Below the pieces are notes generated by a model. The model worked only from the letters and a program-made list of their open reading frames with translations, made no database searches and had not been told where the DNA came from. A stretch of DNA of 64,000 nt from Kluyvera georgiana ATCC 51603 (GTDB lineage Bacteria; Pseudomonadota; Gammaproteobacteria; Enterobacterales; Enterobacteriaceae): positions 118,649 to 182,648 of the forward strand of contig NZ_LXEU01000078.1 of NCBI RefSeq assembly GCF_001654985.1. The letters are read 5' to 3'. Positions 29,126 through 39,676 of the stretch are shown here, one piece after another. Each line of letters opens with the position of its first letter. Position 1 is the stretch's first letter. The position numbers were made by a program, and so were the translations under genes.

Positions 29126-29971
29126 ATGACCAGACGCTGGCAAAACGTACGCCATCAGCTTCGCCGCAATCGCCCGGCGCAGTTTTCGCTGCTGGTACTG
29201 TTTATTTTTATTCTCGCGGCGCTGTGCGCGGGATTGACCCCTTACGACCCGGACCAGATGTCGCTGGCCTCGCGGATGCTGCCGCCCGATGCCAGCCATT
29301 GGTTCGGCACCGATGAATATGGCCGCGACTATTTTACCCGCGCGCTGTGGGGCGGGCGGATTTCCCTGCTGGTCGGCTTCCTGGCGATGCTGTTTTCGAC
29401 GCTGATCGGCACGCTGGTGGGGACGATGAGCGGCTACTTTGGCGGCTGGCTGGATAATTTGCTGATGCGCGCCGTCGATATCCTGATGGCAATTCCCGCT
29501 TTCTTCCTGCTGCTGGTACTGAACGCCTATCTGAAGCCGGGCGTGGACAACATCATTCTGATTATCAGCCTGCTAACGTGGATGAACATGTCGCGGCTGG
29601 TGCGGGCGGAAACGCTGTCTATCAAGGAGCGTGAATATGTCCTCTACGCGCGCGCTTCCGGCGAAAATCCGCTGCGCATTATTGCCCGCCATATCATTCC
29701 CGGCGTGCTGCCGACGATTATCGTGGCTGCCACGCTAAACATCGCTTCGGCAATCCTGATGGAGTCGACGCTGAGCTTCCTTGGCCTCGGCGTACAGCAG
29801 CCGGCGGCATCGTGGGGCAGTATGCTGAACAACGCGCAGTCGTATATTGGCGAGGCGTCGTGGCTGGCGATCTTCCCTGGGATTCTGATTCTGCTGACCG
29901 TGTTCAGCTTTAACGTGCTGGGCGACGTATTTCGCACCGCCTTTGAACCGGGAGCCAACCGCGATGAGTAA
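29126..29971 (+). CDS. Peptide-type ABC transporter permease (DppC/OppC family)
   Basis: A 281-residue permease with an N-terminal anchor (residues 22-42), the OppC_N region ending at GTDEYGRDYFTRALWGGRISL, and the EAA loop REYVLYARASGENPLRIIARH. The frame is open upstream to 28958 within the previous gene, but the ATG at 29126 with GAGGT before it gives the usual family length. It overlaps the first ATPase gene by eight bases. Confidence 0.9.
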   Translation: MTRRWQNVRHQLRRNRPAQFSLLVLFIFILAALCAGLTPYDPDQMSLASRMLPPDASHWFGTDEYGRDYFTRALWGGRISLLVGFLAMLFSTLIGTLVGTMSGYFGGWLDNLLMRAVDILMAIPAFFLLLVLNAYLKPGVDNIILIISLLTWMNMSRLVRAETLSIKEREYVLYARASGENPLRIIARHIIPGVLPTIIVAATLNIASAILMESTLSFLGLGVQQPAASWGSMLNNAQSYIGEASWLAIFPGILILLTVFSFNVLGDVFRTAFEPGANRDE

Positions 29972-30941
29972 CCTGCTGGAACTTGAAAACCTGCACACCT
30001 CCTTCTTCACCCGAGACGGTGAAGTACATGCGGTGCGTGGCGTCAGTTTTTCGTTGAAGGCCGGAGAACTGGTCGGCATTGTCGGAGAATCCGGATGCGG
30101 TAAGAGCGTCACCTGTAAATCGATTCTCCAGCTGCTGGGCAATAATGGCAAAATTACCGGCGGCAGCATTCGCTTTCGCGGCGATGACCTGGCGGAGAAA
30201 ACGCCGCAGCAGATGCGGCGGATTCGCGGCAGTGAGATTGCGATGATTTTCCAGGACCCGATGACGGCGCTGAATCCGGTGCTGACCATTGGCCGCCAGA
30301 TGAGCGAAATTCTGATGCGCAATCAGGGGCTGGACCGCCGGGCGGCGAAAGCGAAAGCGCTGGCGATGCTCGATAGCGTCGGTATCGCCGATGCGGCGCG
30401 ACGCTTTGAACAGTATCCGCATGAGTTCAGCGGCGGGATGCGTCAGCGCGTGATGATTGCCATTGCGCTCTCCTGTCACCCGCAGCTGTTGATTGCCGAT
30501 GAGCCCACCACCGCGCTGGATGTGACCATTCAGGCGCAAATTCTCCGGCTGCTGAAGTCGCTACAGCAACAGACGCAGACCGCTATCCTGCTGATCACCC
30601 ACGACCTTGGCGTGGTAGCGCAAATGTGCAGCCGCGTGGTGGTGATGTACGGCGGGCAGGTGATGGAAGAGGGGAAGGTTGAAGATATCTTCCTGCGCCC
30701 GGCGCATCCCTATACGCAAGGGCTGCTGGCCTCCTTACCGCGTGCCGATGACCCGGAACATCGGCTATCGCCTATTGAAGGCTCCCCGCCCGGCCTGTTA
30801 AACCCGCCGCCGGGCTGCCCGTTTGCCGAGCGTTGCGCGCATCGTCGGCCCCAGTGTGCGCGTCCGCCCGCATTTTATTCCTGCGGTGAAGGGCATCGGG
30901 TGGCATGTTGGTTATGGCTGGAACAGGAGGCATCGGCATGA
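29964..30941 (+). CDS. Peptide-type ABC transporter ATPase (DppD/OppD family)
   Basis: A 325-residue ATPase: Walker A GESGCGKS, signature FSGGMRQRV, Walker B LLIADEPTTALD, and the C-terminal oligopeptide/dipeptide domain with PGCPFAERCAHRRPQCA, whose cysteines bind an iron-sulfur cluster in homologues. The ATG at 29964 lies inside the end of the previous permease gene; the TGA overlaps the next ATG by four bases, so the operon is tightly coupled. Confidence 0.92.
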   Translation: MSNLLELENLHTSFFTRDGEVHAVRGVSFSLKAGELVGIVGESGCGKSVTCKSILQLLGNNGKITGGSIRFRGDDLAEKTPQQMRRIRGSEIAMIFQDPMTALNPVLTIGRQMSEILMRNQGLDRRAAKAKALAMLDSVGIADAARRFEQYPHEFSGGMRQRVMIAIALSCHPQLLIADEPTTALDVTIQAQILRLLKSLQQQTQTAILLITHDLGVVAQMCSRVVVMYGGQVMEEGKVEDIFLRPAHPYTQGLLASLPRADDPEHRLSPIEGSPPGLLNPPPGCPFAERCAHRRPQCARPPAFYSCGEGHRVACWLWLEQEASA

Positions 30942-31909
30942 GCGAGTTACCGTTAATTCGTCTGCGCGAGGTACGTAAACACTATGCGCTGAACGGCGGG
31001 TTGTTAGGCCCCAAACGGCTGGTGAAAGCGGTGGATGGCGTCAGCTTTGATATTCAGCCGGGGGAGACATTCGGCCTGGTGGGGGAGTCCGGCTGCGGCA
31101 AATCGACGGTCGGGCGCGCTATTTTACGCCTGTTCGACATTACCTCCGGCGACATTGCCTTTGCCGGGCAGGAGATTGCCCATGCGTCGGAGAAAACCCT
31201 TAAGCCGCTACGCCGCCGGATGCAGGCGATATTTCAGGACCCGTGGTCGTCGCTGAATCCCGGCATGACGGTGCAGCAGCTGGTGGCGGAGCCGATGAAG
31301 ATTCATGGCTATGATGCGCAGACCCAGCGTGAACGTGCGGCGGAAATGCTCGACAAAGTCGGCCTGAAATCCGAGCATCTGACGCGCTTTCCGCATGAGT
31401 TTAGCGGCGGCCAGCGCCAGCGTATCAGCATTGCCCGCGCGTTGTCGGTGAATCCGGAGTTTGTGCTGTGCGATGAACCGCTGTCGGCGCTGGACGTATC
31501 GGTGCAGGCGCAGGTGGTCAATATCCTGCAGGATCTCCAGCAGGAGCTGGGGCTAACCTATCTGTTTATTGCCCACGATCTGTCGATGGTACGGCATATT
31601 TCCAGCCGCATTGGGGTGATGTATCTCGGGAAACTGGTCGAAGTTGCCCCTGCCGGTGAACTGTATCAGCGGCCCGCGCACCCGTATACCCAGGCGCTGC
31701 TGGCGTCGGTACCGGCGCCAGACCCGCGCGTGCGGCAACTGGAGGAAGGCGGATTGAAGGGCGAGATTCCTAGTCCGACGGCGGACATTCGCGGCTGCCG
31801 ATTTTGCAGCCGCTGCCCGCACGTCATGCCGCAGTGCCAGCAGCAGGAGCCGCCGATGCAGGAGATCGCGCCGCGGCACTTTGCGGCCTGCTGGCTATTT
31901 AAGGTTTAA
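30938..31909 (+). CDS. Peptide-type ABC transporter ATPase (DppF/OppF family)
   Basis: A 323-residue ATPase with Walker [10 protein letters not shown], signature FSGGQRQRI, Walker [12 protein letters not shown] and C-terminal [21 protein letters not shown] lies seven bases before the ATG at 30938. It is the last gene of the operon. The stop overlaps the selU stop on the opposite strand by four bases, so there is no room for a dedicated terminator between the accessory operon and the core gene. Confidence 0.92.
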   Translation: MSELPLIRLREVRKHYALNGGLLGPKRLVKAVDGVSFDIQPGETFGLVGESGCGKSTVGRAILRLFDITSGDIAFAGQEIAHASEKTLKPLRRRMQAIFQDPWSSLNPGMTVQQLVAEPMKIHGYDAQTQRERAAEMLDKVGLKSEHLTRFPHEFSGGQRQRISIARALSVNPEFVLCDEPLSALDVSVQAQVVNILQDLQQELGLTYLFIAHDLSMVRHISSRIGVMYLGKLVEVAPAGELYQRPAHPYTQALLASVPAPDPRVRQLEEGGLKGEIPSPTADIRGCRFCSRCPHVMPQCQQQEPPMQEIAPRHFAACWLFKV

Positions 31910-32994
31910 GCGTGTGTAGCCAGCCAGTGGACGACCGATTCCGATGTGCCGCGAAAGACAATCTTGTCGGCTTTTTTCTCTAGCTGATAGCGGTACATCG
32001 GGTCGTAATACTCGTTCAGCAGCGGCACCAGCCAGGCGAAGTGCGCTTCGGTGGAGCCGCTGCGCTGCTGTTCGGCCAGCGCCTCGTCGAGCGTCGCGGT
32101 CAGTTCAGCAAAGCGCTGTAACCCCAGACGACGGCGAATGGCGTACAGGCCGTGATGCAGATATTCGCAGTACTCCAGCCAGCCCTTTTCTTCACCGTAG
32201 GCGGCGAGGAAATCGTGATGCATACGGGTGAAATACTCTTCACGCAGGCGCTCAAGACGCAGATCGAACGGATCTTCCACTACCGCGATCGGCGACTCAG
32301 CCATCCGATCCCGCAGACATTCCGGCAGATGATTCGCGCCGATCATCCGGCCTTCATCTTCCAGCACCCAGCGAACGCGCTCTTGTTGATGTGCGCCTTT
32401 GAGCAGCGCCGTGGCGAGATGATTCTCAAAGGTGGCCTGTGAAAACTGAGCATCAAGCGTGCGGCCAAACGATGAACCGCGATGATGCGCCAGCCCTTCA
32501 AGGTCGATCCCCTGCGGCTGCTGGCGGACCAGCGGCGTTTTGCCGTTGCCGGTGCAGCCGCCGATCAGCACGATCGGATGGCGCGCCAGATCTTCCGTGG
32601 CCTGTATCGCCGCCTGACGCAGCGCCTTGTAGCCGCCGACGATCAGCGGATAGTCAATGCCTTCGGCCTTAATCCAGCTTTGTGTGATATGCGAACGCTG
32701 CCCGCCGCGCGCGCAGCACAGATAGCCCTGCGGCGCCTGGCGACAGGCCTCCAGCCACGCGGCGATACGCCGCTGGCGCGTTTCGCCTGAGACCAGTTCG
32801 TGCCCCAGCGCCAGCGCGGCTTCCGGCCCCTGACGTTTATAGCAGGTACCAACGGCAGCGCGTTCCTGATCGTTCATCAACGGCAGGTTGACGGCGGCGG
32901 GCATCGCGCCCTGTGCAAACTCAACCGGCGCGCGAACGTCAATGATGGGCGTTTCTGCGCGCAGAATAGCGCAGTAATCCGTCCCATTTTTCAT
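31906..32994 (-). CDS. selU: tRNA 2-selenouridine synthase SelU (YbbB)
   Basis: SelU converts 2-thiouridine to 2-selenouridine at the wobble position of Lys, Glu and Gln tRNAs, by way of a geranylated intermediate. The N-terminal rhodanese domain has the catalytic cysteine in [10 protein letters not shown] (Cys94, equal to Cys97 of E. coli), and the C-terminal half has a P-loop, GGCTGNGKT. The ATG at 32994 has AAGGA before it; a TTG two codons upstream is not needed. Length is 362 residues. Selenophosphate synthase is not in the window. Confidence 0.96.
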   Translation of the reverse strand: MKNGTDYCAILRAETPIIDVRAPVEFAQGAMPAAVNLPLMNDQERAAVGTCYKRQGPEAALALGHELVSGETRQRRIAAWLEACRQAPQGYLCCARGGQRSHITQSWIKAEGIDYPLIVGGYKALRQAAIQATEDLARHPIVLIGGCTGNGKTPLVRQQPQGIDLEGLAHHRGSSFGRTLDAQFSQATFENHLATALLKGAHQQERVRWVLEDEGRMIGANHLPECLRDRMAESPIAVVEDPFDLRLERLREEYFTRMHHDFLAAYGEEKGWLEYCEYLHHGLYAIRRRLGLQRFAELTATLDEALAEQQRSGSTEAHFAWLVPLLNEYYDPMYRYQLEKKADKIVFRGTSESVVHWLATHA

Positions 32995-33100
32995 GGGCAA
33001 TCCTTCTCTAACAAAGTGGGGGTAAGGCGGTCAGGGCAGGATTTTACGCTTCAAGGAGGGGGCCGGGGAAGCGTTAGATACTTTCCCCGGCACGAAAGGC

Positions 33101-34168
33101 CTATTTCAGACGCGTTTGCGCCCAGGCAATGCCGCTGGCGTATTCGCCCGGCAGCAGCGGTACCAGCGCTTCCAGCGTCGCGCTCAGGCGGCCCGTGTCG
33201 CTGTCGTTGAGGTTAAGATGGCCTACCTTACGGCCCGGCCGTACCTCTTTGTCATACCAGTGCAGGTGCACCAGCGGCAGTTTCAGCCAGTCGTAGTTCA
33301 GATCGGTGCCAATCAGGTTGACCATCACCGACGGGCTGTTAACCACCGGTGGCGGCAGCGGCAGGTCGGTAATGGCGCGCAGGTGTAGCTCGAACTGGCT
33401 GATGGACGCACCGTTTTGCGTCCAGTGGCCGCTGTTGTGCACGCGGGGCGCCAGCTCGTTGATCAGCAAACCGCCCGGGGTGACGAAGCACTCCATCGCC
33501 ATTACGCCAACGTAGTTCAGCTCCTGCATAATGGCGCTTAGCATGGCTTCCGCCTGCGCCTGCTGCTGGGCATCGGCCTGCGGGAAGGCGACGCTCATGC
33601 GCAGAATGCCGTCCTGATGGAGGTTATGCGTCAGCGGATAGAACACGGTGCTACCGTCGTGGGCACGGGCGCCAACCAGCGACACTTCGCCGGAGAAGTT
33701 AATGCCCTGCTCGACGATGCATTCGCCATAGCACTCTTCCGGCAGCTGCGCGGTGTCGTCTTTGCGCAGACGCCACTGGCCGCGACCATCGTAGCCGCCG
33801 GTACGGCGCTTGACGATCGCCAGTTCGCCCAGACGGTCAAAAACGCCCGGCCACTCATCGGCGCTGGCCAGCAGTTGCCACGGCGCGGTTGCCAGACTGA
33901 GCTTGTCGAACAGCTGCTTTTGCGTCAGACGGTCGGCAATGATCGGGAAAACGTCACGGTTCACAAACGCGGTGTGCTCTGCCAGCTCACGAGTGAGGGC
34001 GGTTTCCGGCCAGCGCTCAATTTCAGCGGTGATCACACTCTGCTGAAACGGCACGGCGGCCGGGTCGGCTTCTAAACCAACCGGCCAGACGGCAATACCC
34101 AGCGGCTCACCGGCCTGGCGCAGCATGCGACCTAGCTGCCCGTTGCCGAGCACGCAGACCTGCTTCAT
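33101..34168 (-). CDS. purK: N5-carboxyaminoimidazole ribonucleotide synthase PurK
   Basis: PurK is an ATP-grasp enzyme that makes N5-CAIR from AIR, ATP and bicarbonate in purine synthesis. The N-terminal [19 protein letters not shown] and the ATP-grasp core with [13 protein letters not shown] and [10 protein letters not shown] are conserved. Length is 355 residues, as in E. coli. Its start overlaps the purE end by four bases. A 9-bp stem GCCGGGGAA/TTCCCCGGC at 33062-33091 lies beyond the stop but has no U-tract on this strand. Confidence 0.97.
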   Translation of the reverse strand: MKQVCVLGNGQLGRMLRQAGEPLGIAVWPVGLEADPAAVPFQQSVITAEIERWPETALTRELAEHTAFVNRDVFPIIADRLTQKQLFDKLSLATAPWQLLASADEWPGVFDRLGELAIVKRRTGGYDGRGQWRLRKDDTAQLPEECYGECIVEQGINFSGEVSLVGARAHDGSTVFYPLTHNLHQDGILRMSVAFPQADAQQQAQAEAMLSAIMQELNYVGVMAMECFVTPGGLLINELAPRVHNSGHWTQNGASISQFELHLRAITDLPLPPPVVNSPSVMVNLIGTDLNYDWLKLPLVHLHWYDKEVRPGRKVGHLNLNDSDTGRLSATLEALVPLLPGEYASGIAWAQTRLK

Positions 34169-34674
34169 GCGGCACCTCGCGGGTCCGGGTTATCCAGCAC
34201 TTCATCGGTTTGCGCTTTACGCCAGTCGGCGAGGCGCTGATGCAGTTCCGCATCGTGCTGTGCCAGAATTTGCGCGGCGAGCAGGGCGGCGTTAGCGGCG
34301 CCGGCTTTACCAATCGCCAGCGTACCGACAGGAATTCCGCGCGGCATCTGCACGATGGAGTAGAGGCTATCGACACCGCTTAACGCGGCGCTCTGAACCG
34401 GCACGCCCAGCACCGGAACCAGCGTTTTGGCGGCAATCATTCCGGGTAAATGCGCAGCGCCGCCCGCACCGGCAATAATCACCTGATAACCGTTGCTTTC
34501 GGCGTCTTCGGCGAAGCTGAACAGTTTATCGGGCGTGCGGTGGGCGGAAACCACTTCAACATGGTGAGGAACATTCAGAATATCGAGGATTTCTGCGGCG
34601 AACTGCATGGTAGCCCAGTCGCTTTTGGACCCCATCACGATGGCGATACGTGCCGGATTATTGCGGGAAGACAT
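34165..34674 (-). CDS. purE: N5-CAIR mutase PurE
   Basis: PurE moves the carboxyl group of N5-CAIR to give CAIR. It has 169 residues from the ATG at 34674, equal to E. coli, with [18 protein letters not shown] and [12 protein letters not shown] substrate-binding loops. The frame continues upstream to 34734 but the extra residues are not family-like. It leads the purEK operon behind a PurR operator. Confidence 0.97.
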   Translation of the reverse strand: MSSRNNPARIAIVMGSKSDWATMQFAAEILDILNVPHHVEVVSAHRTPDKLFSFAEDAESNGYQVIIAGAGGAAHLPGMIAAKTLVPVLGVPVQSAALSGVDSLYSIVQMPRGIPVGTLAIGKAGAANAALLAAQILAQHDAELHQRLADWRKAQTDEVLDNPDPRGAA

Positions 34675-34724
34675 GCGTCTGAAAACTCCTGTGGGTGTGC
34701 TGCACACGACGTTAGAGGCCACAG

Positions 34725-34762
34725 AGAATAACACGGAAAATGGGCAAGGAAAACGGTTGCGT
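34725..34762 (-). promoter_or_regulatory. purEK promoter with PurR operator
   Basis: On the minus strand ACGCAACCGTTTTCCT (34762-34747) matches the PurR consensus ACGCAAACGTTTNCNT at all fixed positions but one and, from memory, equals the E. coli purE site. The extended -10 is TATTCT (34730-34725); counting 17 bp back places the -35 (TTTTCC) inside the operator, so PurR would block RNA polymerase binding. Confidence 0.85.
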
Positions 34763-34793
34763 CGCCGTGAGGCGGCTGATTACGGCGGAAAAA

Positions 34794-35516
34794 TCAAAAC
34801 GGGAAGGCGATCAGCTCAACGTCTTCCGCGGTTACTTTCACCATTGAACCCTGGGTATGCCATGCGCCGAGCACCACGCGATGCGCCTGCGCGCCGTTAG
34901 CCACCAGACGATGGATATCCGGACGGTGCGTATGGCCGTGAATCAGCCACTGTACCCGGTGTTTTTCCATCACTTCAACCACCGCCCGCGGGTTGACGTC
35001 CATGATCTCCATGGATTTACTGCTGTTGGCGGCCTTGCTGTCATTACGCATCTTCTGCGCAATACGGCGGCGAATAAACAGCGGCAGGGCGAGGAACAGG
35101 GTCTGGATCCATGGGGTGTGTACTTTGGCGCGAAACGCGAGATAGCCCGGATCGTCGGTACATAGCGTGTCGCCGTGCATAATGAGCACCCGGCGGCCAT
35201 AAAGCGTGAGCACCTGTTCTTCAGGCAGTAGCTGCATGCCGCTCTCGCGGGCAAAGCGTTTGCCGATCAGGAAATCACGGTTGCCGTGAATAAAGAAGCA
35301 GGGAACGCCGGAATCAACCAGCGATTTCATGGCCGCAGCCATTTCACGATGCAGCGGGTTGGGGTCGTCGTCGCCAATCCAGGCTTCAAACAGGTCGCCC
35401 AGGATGTACAGCGCGTCGGCCTGGCGAGCTTCACCGTGCAGAAAACGCAGAAAACCGGCGGTAATCGCCGGTTCTTCCGTTTGCAGATGCAAATCTGCAA
35501 TAAAGAGTGTTGCCAC
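34794..35516 (-). CDS. lpxH: UDP-2,3-diacylglucosamine pyrophosphatase LpxH
   Basis: LpxH cuts UDP-2,3-diacyl-GlcN to lipid X and UMP, the fourth step of lipid A synthesis. It is a 240-residue calcineurin-like metallophosphoesterase with FIADLHL (Asp8, His10), [25 protein letters not shown] and HGHTHRP metal-site motifs. The start is GTG at 35516, as in E. coli, three bases after the ppiB stop, so the two genes are one operon. Confidence 0.97.
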   Translation of the reverse strand: MATLFIADLHLQTEEPAITAGFLRFLHGEARQADALYILGDLFEAWIGDDDPNPLHREMAAAMKSLVDSGVPCFFIHGNRDFLIGKRFARESGMQLLPEEQVLTLYGRRVLIMHGDTLCTDDPGYLAFRAKVHTPWIQTLFLALPLFIRRRIAQKMRNDSKAANSSKSMEIMDVNPRAVVEVMEKHRVQWLIHGHTHRPDIHRLVANGAQAHRVVLGAWHTQGSMVKVTAEDVELIAFPF

Positions 35517-35519
35517 CGA

Positions 35520-36014
35520 TTACTCGCTGACGGTCACGCTTGTAATCACAACGTCTTCTTTTGGAACGTCCTGATGCATACCGCTGCGGCCGGTAGAAAC
35601 ACCTTTGATCTTGTCGACCACGTCCATGCCTTCAACCACTTCAGCAAATACGCAGTAGCCCCAACCCTGCAGGCTTTCGCCGGAGAAGTTCAGGAAGTCG
35701 TTGTCTGCTACGTTGATGAAGAACTGAGCGGTCGCAGAGTGCGGAGCCTGGGTACGCGCCATCGCCAGCGTGCCACGGGTGTTTTTCAGACCGTTGTTCG
35801 CTTCGTTTTTGATCGCTTCTTTGGTGGTTTTCTGCTTCATGCCCGGCTCAAAGCCGCCGCCCTGAATCATGAAACCGTTGATAACACGGTGGAAAATCGT
35901 GTTGTTGTAGAAACCTTCGCGGCAGTAGTCCAGGAAGTTTTTGACTGTTTCCGGCGCTTTGTCGTCGAAGGTTTTGATGACGATGTCGCCGTGATTAGTG
36001 TGGAAAGTAACCAT
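35520..36014 (-). CDS. ppiB: Cytoplasmic peptidyl-prolyl isomerase B (cyclophilin)
   Basis: PpiB is a 164-residue single-domain cyclophilin without signal peptide, hence cytoplasmic. The active-site segments [29 protein letters not shown] and [14 protein letters not shown] are intact. It is divergent from cysS with 185 bp between, and upstream of lpxH on the same strand. Confidence 0.97.
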   Translation of the reverse strand: MVTFHTNHGDIVIKTFDDKAPETVKNFLDYCREGFYNNTIFHRVINGFMIQGGGFEPGMKQKTTKEAIKNEANNGLKNTRGTLAMARTQAPHSATAQFFINVADNDFLNFSGESLQGWGYCVFAEVVEGMDVVDKIKGVSTGRSGMHQDVPKEDVVITSVTVSE

Positions 36015-36199
36015 TTCTGCATCCTGTTCCGTTTAGAGTGGTGCTTTAGCCCGCCTGTAGGCGGCATATAGGCGTCTGTTATAGCATAACCCGGAACATC
36101 GATCACCTTGCATTGTGTGCTGCTTCCGGGTTGAATTACGGGTAGAATATACCGTTTCAGGCGAAAGCCCGGTTCACACACGTAAACATGGAATTCTCG

Positions 36200-37585
36200 A
36201 TGCTAAAAATCTTCAACACAATGACCCGCCAAAAAGAGGAATTTAAGCCCATTCATGCAGGAGTTGTGGGCATGTACGTGTGTGGTATCACCGTTTACGA
36301 TCTCTGTCATATCGGCCATGGCCGTACCTTCGTCTCCTTTGACGTGGTGGCGCGTTATCTGCGTTTCCTCGGCTATAAGCTGAAGTACGTGCGCAACATT
36401 ACCGATATTGACGACAAAATTATCAAACGCGCCAACGAGAACGGTGAGAGCTTTGTCGCGCTGGTGGATCGTATGATCGCCGAGATGCACAGCGATTTCG
36501 ACGCGCTGAATATTCTGCGTCCGGATCAGGAGCCGCGCGCCACGCACCATATCCACGAAATCATCGAAATCACCGAGCAGCTGATCGCTAAAGGTCACGC
36601 CTACGTGGCGGACAACGGCGACGTGATGTTCTCGGTGCCGACCGATCCAAACTACGGCAAGCTGTCGCGTCAGGATCTGGAACAGCTCCAGGCCGGTGCC
36701 CGCGTCGACGTGGTTGACGTGAAGCGTAATCCGATGGACTTCGTGCTGTGGAAGATGTCCAAAGAAGGCGAACCGAGCTGGCCGTCCCCGTGGGGCGAAG
36801 GCCGTCCGGGCTGGCACATTGAATGTTCCGCGATGAACTGCAAGCAGTTGGGCAACCATTTCGATATTCACGGCGGCGGTTCAGATCTGATGTTCCCGCA
36901 CCATGAAAACGAAATCGCCCAGTCTACCTGCGCGCACGACGGCGAGTACGTGAACTACTGGATGCACTCCGGCATGGTGATGGTTGACCGCGAAAAGATG
37001 TCAAAATCGCTGGGTAACTTCTTTACCGTGCGCGACGTGCTCAAGTACTACGACGCTGAAACCATCCGTTATTTCCTGATGTCCGGCCACTACCGTAGCC
37101 AGCTGAACTACAGCGAAGAGAACCTAAAGCAGGCGCGTTCCGCGCTGGAGCGTCTGTACACCGCGCTGCGCGGTACCGACAAATCCGTCCCGGCGGCGGG
37201 TGGTGAAGCGTTCGAAGCGCGCTTTATTGAAGCAATGGACGACGATTTCAATACCCCGGAAGCCTACTCCGTGCTGTTCGATATGGCGCGTGAAGTGAAC
37301 CGTCTGAAAGCCGAAGATGCGCACGCGGCCAACGCGCTGGCGTCGCATATGCGTAAGCTTTCCGCCGTGCTGGGTCTGCTTGAGCAGGAGCCGGAAGCTT
37401 TCCTGCAAAGCGGCGCGCAGGCGGATGATGGTGAAGTCGCGGAAATTGAAGCGTTAATCCAGCAGCGTCTGGACGCGCGTAAGGCGAAAGACTGGGCGGC
37501 TGCCGACGCCGCGCGTGACCGTCTCAACGAGATGGGTATCGTGCTGGAAGACGGCCCGCAGGGCACGACCTGGCGCCGTAAGTAA
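36200..37585 (+). CDS. cysS: Cysteinyl-tRNA synthetase
   Basis: CysRS charges tRNA-Cys. It is a class I synthetase of 461 residues with HIGHGRT (the HIGH motif), KMSKSLGN (KMSKS), and zinc ligands in [16 protein letters not shown] and HHENEIAQ. The ATG at 36200 matches the E. coli start (MLKIFNT); an ATG four codons earlier (36188) is in frame but less likely. The ribosome site is weak (GGAA at 36190-36193). A GC-rich palindrome follows the stop. Confidence 0.97.
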   Translation: MLKIFNTMTRQKEEFKPIHAGVVGMYVCGITVYDLCHIGHGRTFVSFDVVARYLRFLGYKLKYVRNITDIDDKIIKRANENGESFVALVDRMIAEMHSDFDALNILRPDQEPRATHHIHEIIEITEQLIAKGHAYVADNGDVMFSVPTDPNYGKLSRQDLEQLQAGARVDVVDVKRNPMDFVLWKMSKEGEPSWPSPWGEGRPGWHIECSAMNCKQLGNHFDIHGGGSDLMFPHHENEIAQSTCAHDGEYVNYWMHSGMVMVDREKMSKSLGNFFTVRDVLKYYDAETIRYFLMSGHYRSQLNYSEENLKQARSALERLYTALRGTDKSVPAAGGEAFEARFIEAMDDDFNTPEAYSVLFDMAREVNRLKAEDAHAANALASHMRKLSAVLGLLEQEPEAFLQSGAQADDGEVAEIEALIQQRLDARKAKDWAAADAARDRLNEMGIVLEDGPQGTTWRRK

Positions 37586-37590
37586 GCGTT

Positions 37591-37621
37591 ATCCCCTCTC
37601 TCCGCTGGGGAGAGGGGATTT
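37591..37621 (+). terminator. Palindrome after cysS (CCCTCTC/GAGAGGG family)
   Basis: ATCCCCTCTC (37591-37600) pairs with GAGAGGGGAT (37610-37619), followed by TTTCC. It starts five bases after the cysS stop and belongs to the same repeat family as the array behind htpG. It may act as the cysS transcript end. Confidence 0.6.
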
Positions 37622-37690
37622 CCGCCTCTGTAATCCTTCCATAAACGCCCTCATCAGCGCGTCGTATAGCCCACTGCTGCGTTTTTAAAA

Positions 37691-38212
37691 CTACCGTCTC
37701 CGCCACCATAGCCAGGTCATAATGACGACCCCCGGCAGCCACACCCAGAGAAGCTCAGAGATAATCACCTGATGCCCGTAAGGCGTGTCGTAGCGAGACA
37801 GCGCAAACGGCGCGACCTTAATCACCTGCCACGGTGCGAAAAAACGTTCATCTGACCACGGCCACAGCCATCCAACGCCTTTGCCGCCGGTGGTAATAGA
37901 ATCCAGCAGGCTGTGAGACAGCAGCGAAACGGTGAGAAAAAGCCAGCAGCGCATCAGTCCCGCGCCGAACCATCGTCGGCCAACCAGTACGCAGATCAAC
38001 GGTACGACAAAGGCGAAAAGCAACGAGTGGGTAAAGCCTCGATGGCCAAAAATATTGCCGTAGGCGATACCGAATTTGAAAGCGAGCACGTCGGCGTCGG
38101 GCAGCATCGCTAGCGCCATACCCGCAAACAGCAAACGTGGAGGAATAACGCGAGCGCCTAATCCTAAACCAAGGCACAGCGGAACGGCGGCGTGGGTGAC
38201 GATTGTTGGCAT
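37691..38212 (-). CDS. ybcI: DUF457 inner membrane protein YbcI
   Basis: YbcI is a 173-residue membrane protein of the LexA-binding/YdjM-like metal-dependent hydrolase family (DUF457). Four hydrophobic segments are seen; conserved histidines and aspartates lie in THAAVPLCLG, MLPDADVLAF, GHRGFTHSLLFAF and SHSLLDSITTGGKG, forming a probable metal site at the membrane face. Length and sequence match E. coli throughout. Function is not established. It is convergent with cysS and shares the direction of folD-ybcJ. Confidence 0.93.
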   Translation of the reverse strand: MPTIVTHAAVPLCLGLGLGARVIPPRLLFAGMALAMLPDADVLAFKFGIAYGNIFGHRGFTHSLLFAFVVPLICVLVGRRWFGAGLMRCWLFLTVSLLSHSLLDSITTGGKGVGWLWPWSDERFFAPWQVIKVAPFALSRYDTPYGHQVIISELLWVWLPGVVIMTWLWWRRR

Positions 38213-38299
38213 CGGGAGTCCATGTTAGCAGAGGAAATACAGAGTATTACCGCTGAACTGGGAAGATGCAGTAGGGCGTTAGTCCGAATTTTGCGGGGG

Positions 38300-38331
38300 A
38301 TAAAACCCGGCGTCGACTGGCGAAGCCGGGT
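38300..38331 (-). terminator. Intrinsic terminator of folD-ybcJ
   Basis: ACCCGGC (38305-38311) and GCCGGGT (38325-38331) make a 7-bp stem. On the minus strand it is followed directly by TTTTATCC. It lies 12 bases past the ybcJ stop. Confidence 0.7.
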
Positions 38332-38342
38332 AGCTGGCAGGG

Positions 38343-38555
38343 TTAAGCGGTAACGGTGATGCTCTGGCCTTCAAAACTGACGGTTTGACCCGCGACAATT
38401 TTGCAGCGTTTGCGGGTTTCCACCGCGCCGTCCACTTTGACCAGACCGTCGGCGATGGCGATTTTCGCCTGCGCGCCGCTTTCGCTCCAGCCTTCCAGCT
38501 TCAGTAAGTCACAGAGTTCCACATGCGGATGCTTACCCAAAGAAAATGTTGCCAT
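38343..38555 (-). CDS. ybcJ: S4-like RNA-binding protein YbcJ
   Basis: YbcJ is a 70-residue S4-domain-like protein, probably an RNA-binding protein, nearly identical to E. coli over its whole length (MATFSLGKHPHVELCDLLKL). The ATG at 38555 lies one base after the folD stop, so it is the second gene of a folD-ybcJ operon and probably translated by re-initiation. The frame is open upstream inside folD but the family start is clear. Confidence 0.95.
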   Translation of the reverse strand: MATFSLGKHPHVELCDLLKLEGWSESGAQAKIAIADGLVKVDGAVETRKRCKIVAGQTVSFEGQSITVTA

Positions 38556-38556
38556 C

Positions 38557-39423
38557 TTATGCCTTCTCCACGTCGTGATACTCTTCACACGCCTGTAAGG
38601 TGTTTTCAATCAGGGTGGCCACGGTCATAGGACCGACGCCGCCCGGTACTGGGGTGATGTAGGACGCGCGCGCGGCGGCTTCTTCAAACACCACATCGCC
38701 GACGACTTTACCGCTTTCGAGGCGATTAATCCCGACATCAATGACGATAGCGCCTTCTTTAATCCACTCGCCAGGAATAAAGCCCGGTTTACCGACCGCA
38801 ACGATCAGCAGATCGGCGTGCTCTACGTGGTGACGCAGATTTTTGGTAAAGCGGTGAGTGACGGTGGTGGTACAGCCGGCCAGCAGCAGCTCCATGCTCA
38901 TCGGGCGGCCCACGATGTTGGACGCGCCAATCACCACGGCGTTCAGGCCATAGGTGTCGATATGGTAGCGCTCCAGCAGGGTAACGATACCGCGCGGGGT
39001 ACACGGACGCAGGCGCGGCGCACGCTGGCACAGACGGCCCACGTTGTACGGATGGAAGCCGTCGACGTCTTTGTCCGGGGCGATGCGCTCAAGAACCTTA
39101 ACGTTATCAATACCCGCCGGCAGCGGAAGTTGCACCAGAATACCGTCGATGGTGGTATCGGCGTTCAATGTGTCAATCAGCGTCAGCAGTTCGGCTTCAG
39201 ACGTGGTTTCCGGCAGATCGTAGGAGCGGGAGACGAAGCCCACTTCTTCGCAGGCTTTGCGCTTGCTGCCGACATAAATTTGTGAGGCCGGGTTGCTGCC
39301 AACCAGCACAACGGCTAGCCCAGGGGCGCGTTTTCCTGCTGCAACGCGCGCCTTCACTTTTTCCGCAACCTCAGAGCGCACCTGCTGCGCAATCGTTTTA
39401 CCGTCAATAATCTTTGCTGCCAT
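38557..39423 (-). CDS. folD: Methylenetetrahydrofolate dehydrogenase / cyclohydrolase FolD
   Basis: FolD interconverts 5,10-methylene-THF and 10-formyl-THF through two activities in one site. The 288-residue protein has the catalytic [13 protein letters not shown] (Tyr and Lys), the [10 protein letters not shown] signature, [13 protein letters not shown] for NADP and the [11 protein letters not shown] motif. The ATG at 39423 gives the E. coli length. The gap to argU, 39424-39676, holds the argU promoter and the folD leader; nothing else could be supported. Confidence 0.97.
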   Translation of the reverse strand: MAAKIIDGKTIAQQVRSEVAEKVKARVAAGKRAPGLAVVLVGSNPASQIYVGSKRKACEEVGFVSRSYDLPETTSEAELLTLIDTLNADTTIDGILVQLPLPAGIDNVKVLERIAPDKDVDGFHPYNVGRLCQRAPRLRPCTPRGIVTLLERYHIDTYGLNAVVIGASNIVGRPMSMELLLAGCTTTVTHRFTKNLRHHVEHADLLIVAVGKPGFIPGEWIKEGAIVIDVGINRLESGKVVGDVVFEEAAARASYITPVPGGVGPMTVATLIENTLQACEEYHDVEKA

Positions 39424-39606
39424 CAGGGAAAATATTCCATCTGTCATTCACGAAGGGGGGATGCACATATTTTGTCAGATGCGAGGCTTGCTGTCAGGTT
39501 TCGTTTGCGAGTTTTCATCGGAAAGTGTTTTTGCCGAAGAGTTGAGCGATAGTTGGTCGCACTTTATCCATCATTGCGCACCGAGCAGGTTTCGCAAGGA
39601 AATGGA

Positions 39607-39634
39607 TTGACTCACCTGTCAGTGACCGTATAAT
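39607..39634 (+). promoter_or_regulatory. Promoter of argU
   Basis: TTGACT (39607-39612) and a perfect TATAAT (39629-39634) are 16 bp apart, followed by a GC-rich stretch (CCACGCG) that resembles a stringent discriminator. Transcription would start near 39641, about 36 bases before the mature tRNA. Confidence 0.85.
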
Positions 39635-39676
39635 TCCACGCGTTTCACCCCACCATGAAGTTTTGACTTCCCCAGT

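Noticed and set aside
33062..33091. GCCGGGGAA/TTCCCCGGC stem as a purK terminator
   Set aside because: It is a good 9-bp stem but lacks a U-tract on the purK strand, so I did not list it as a terminator.
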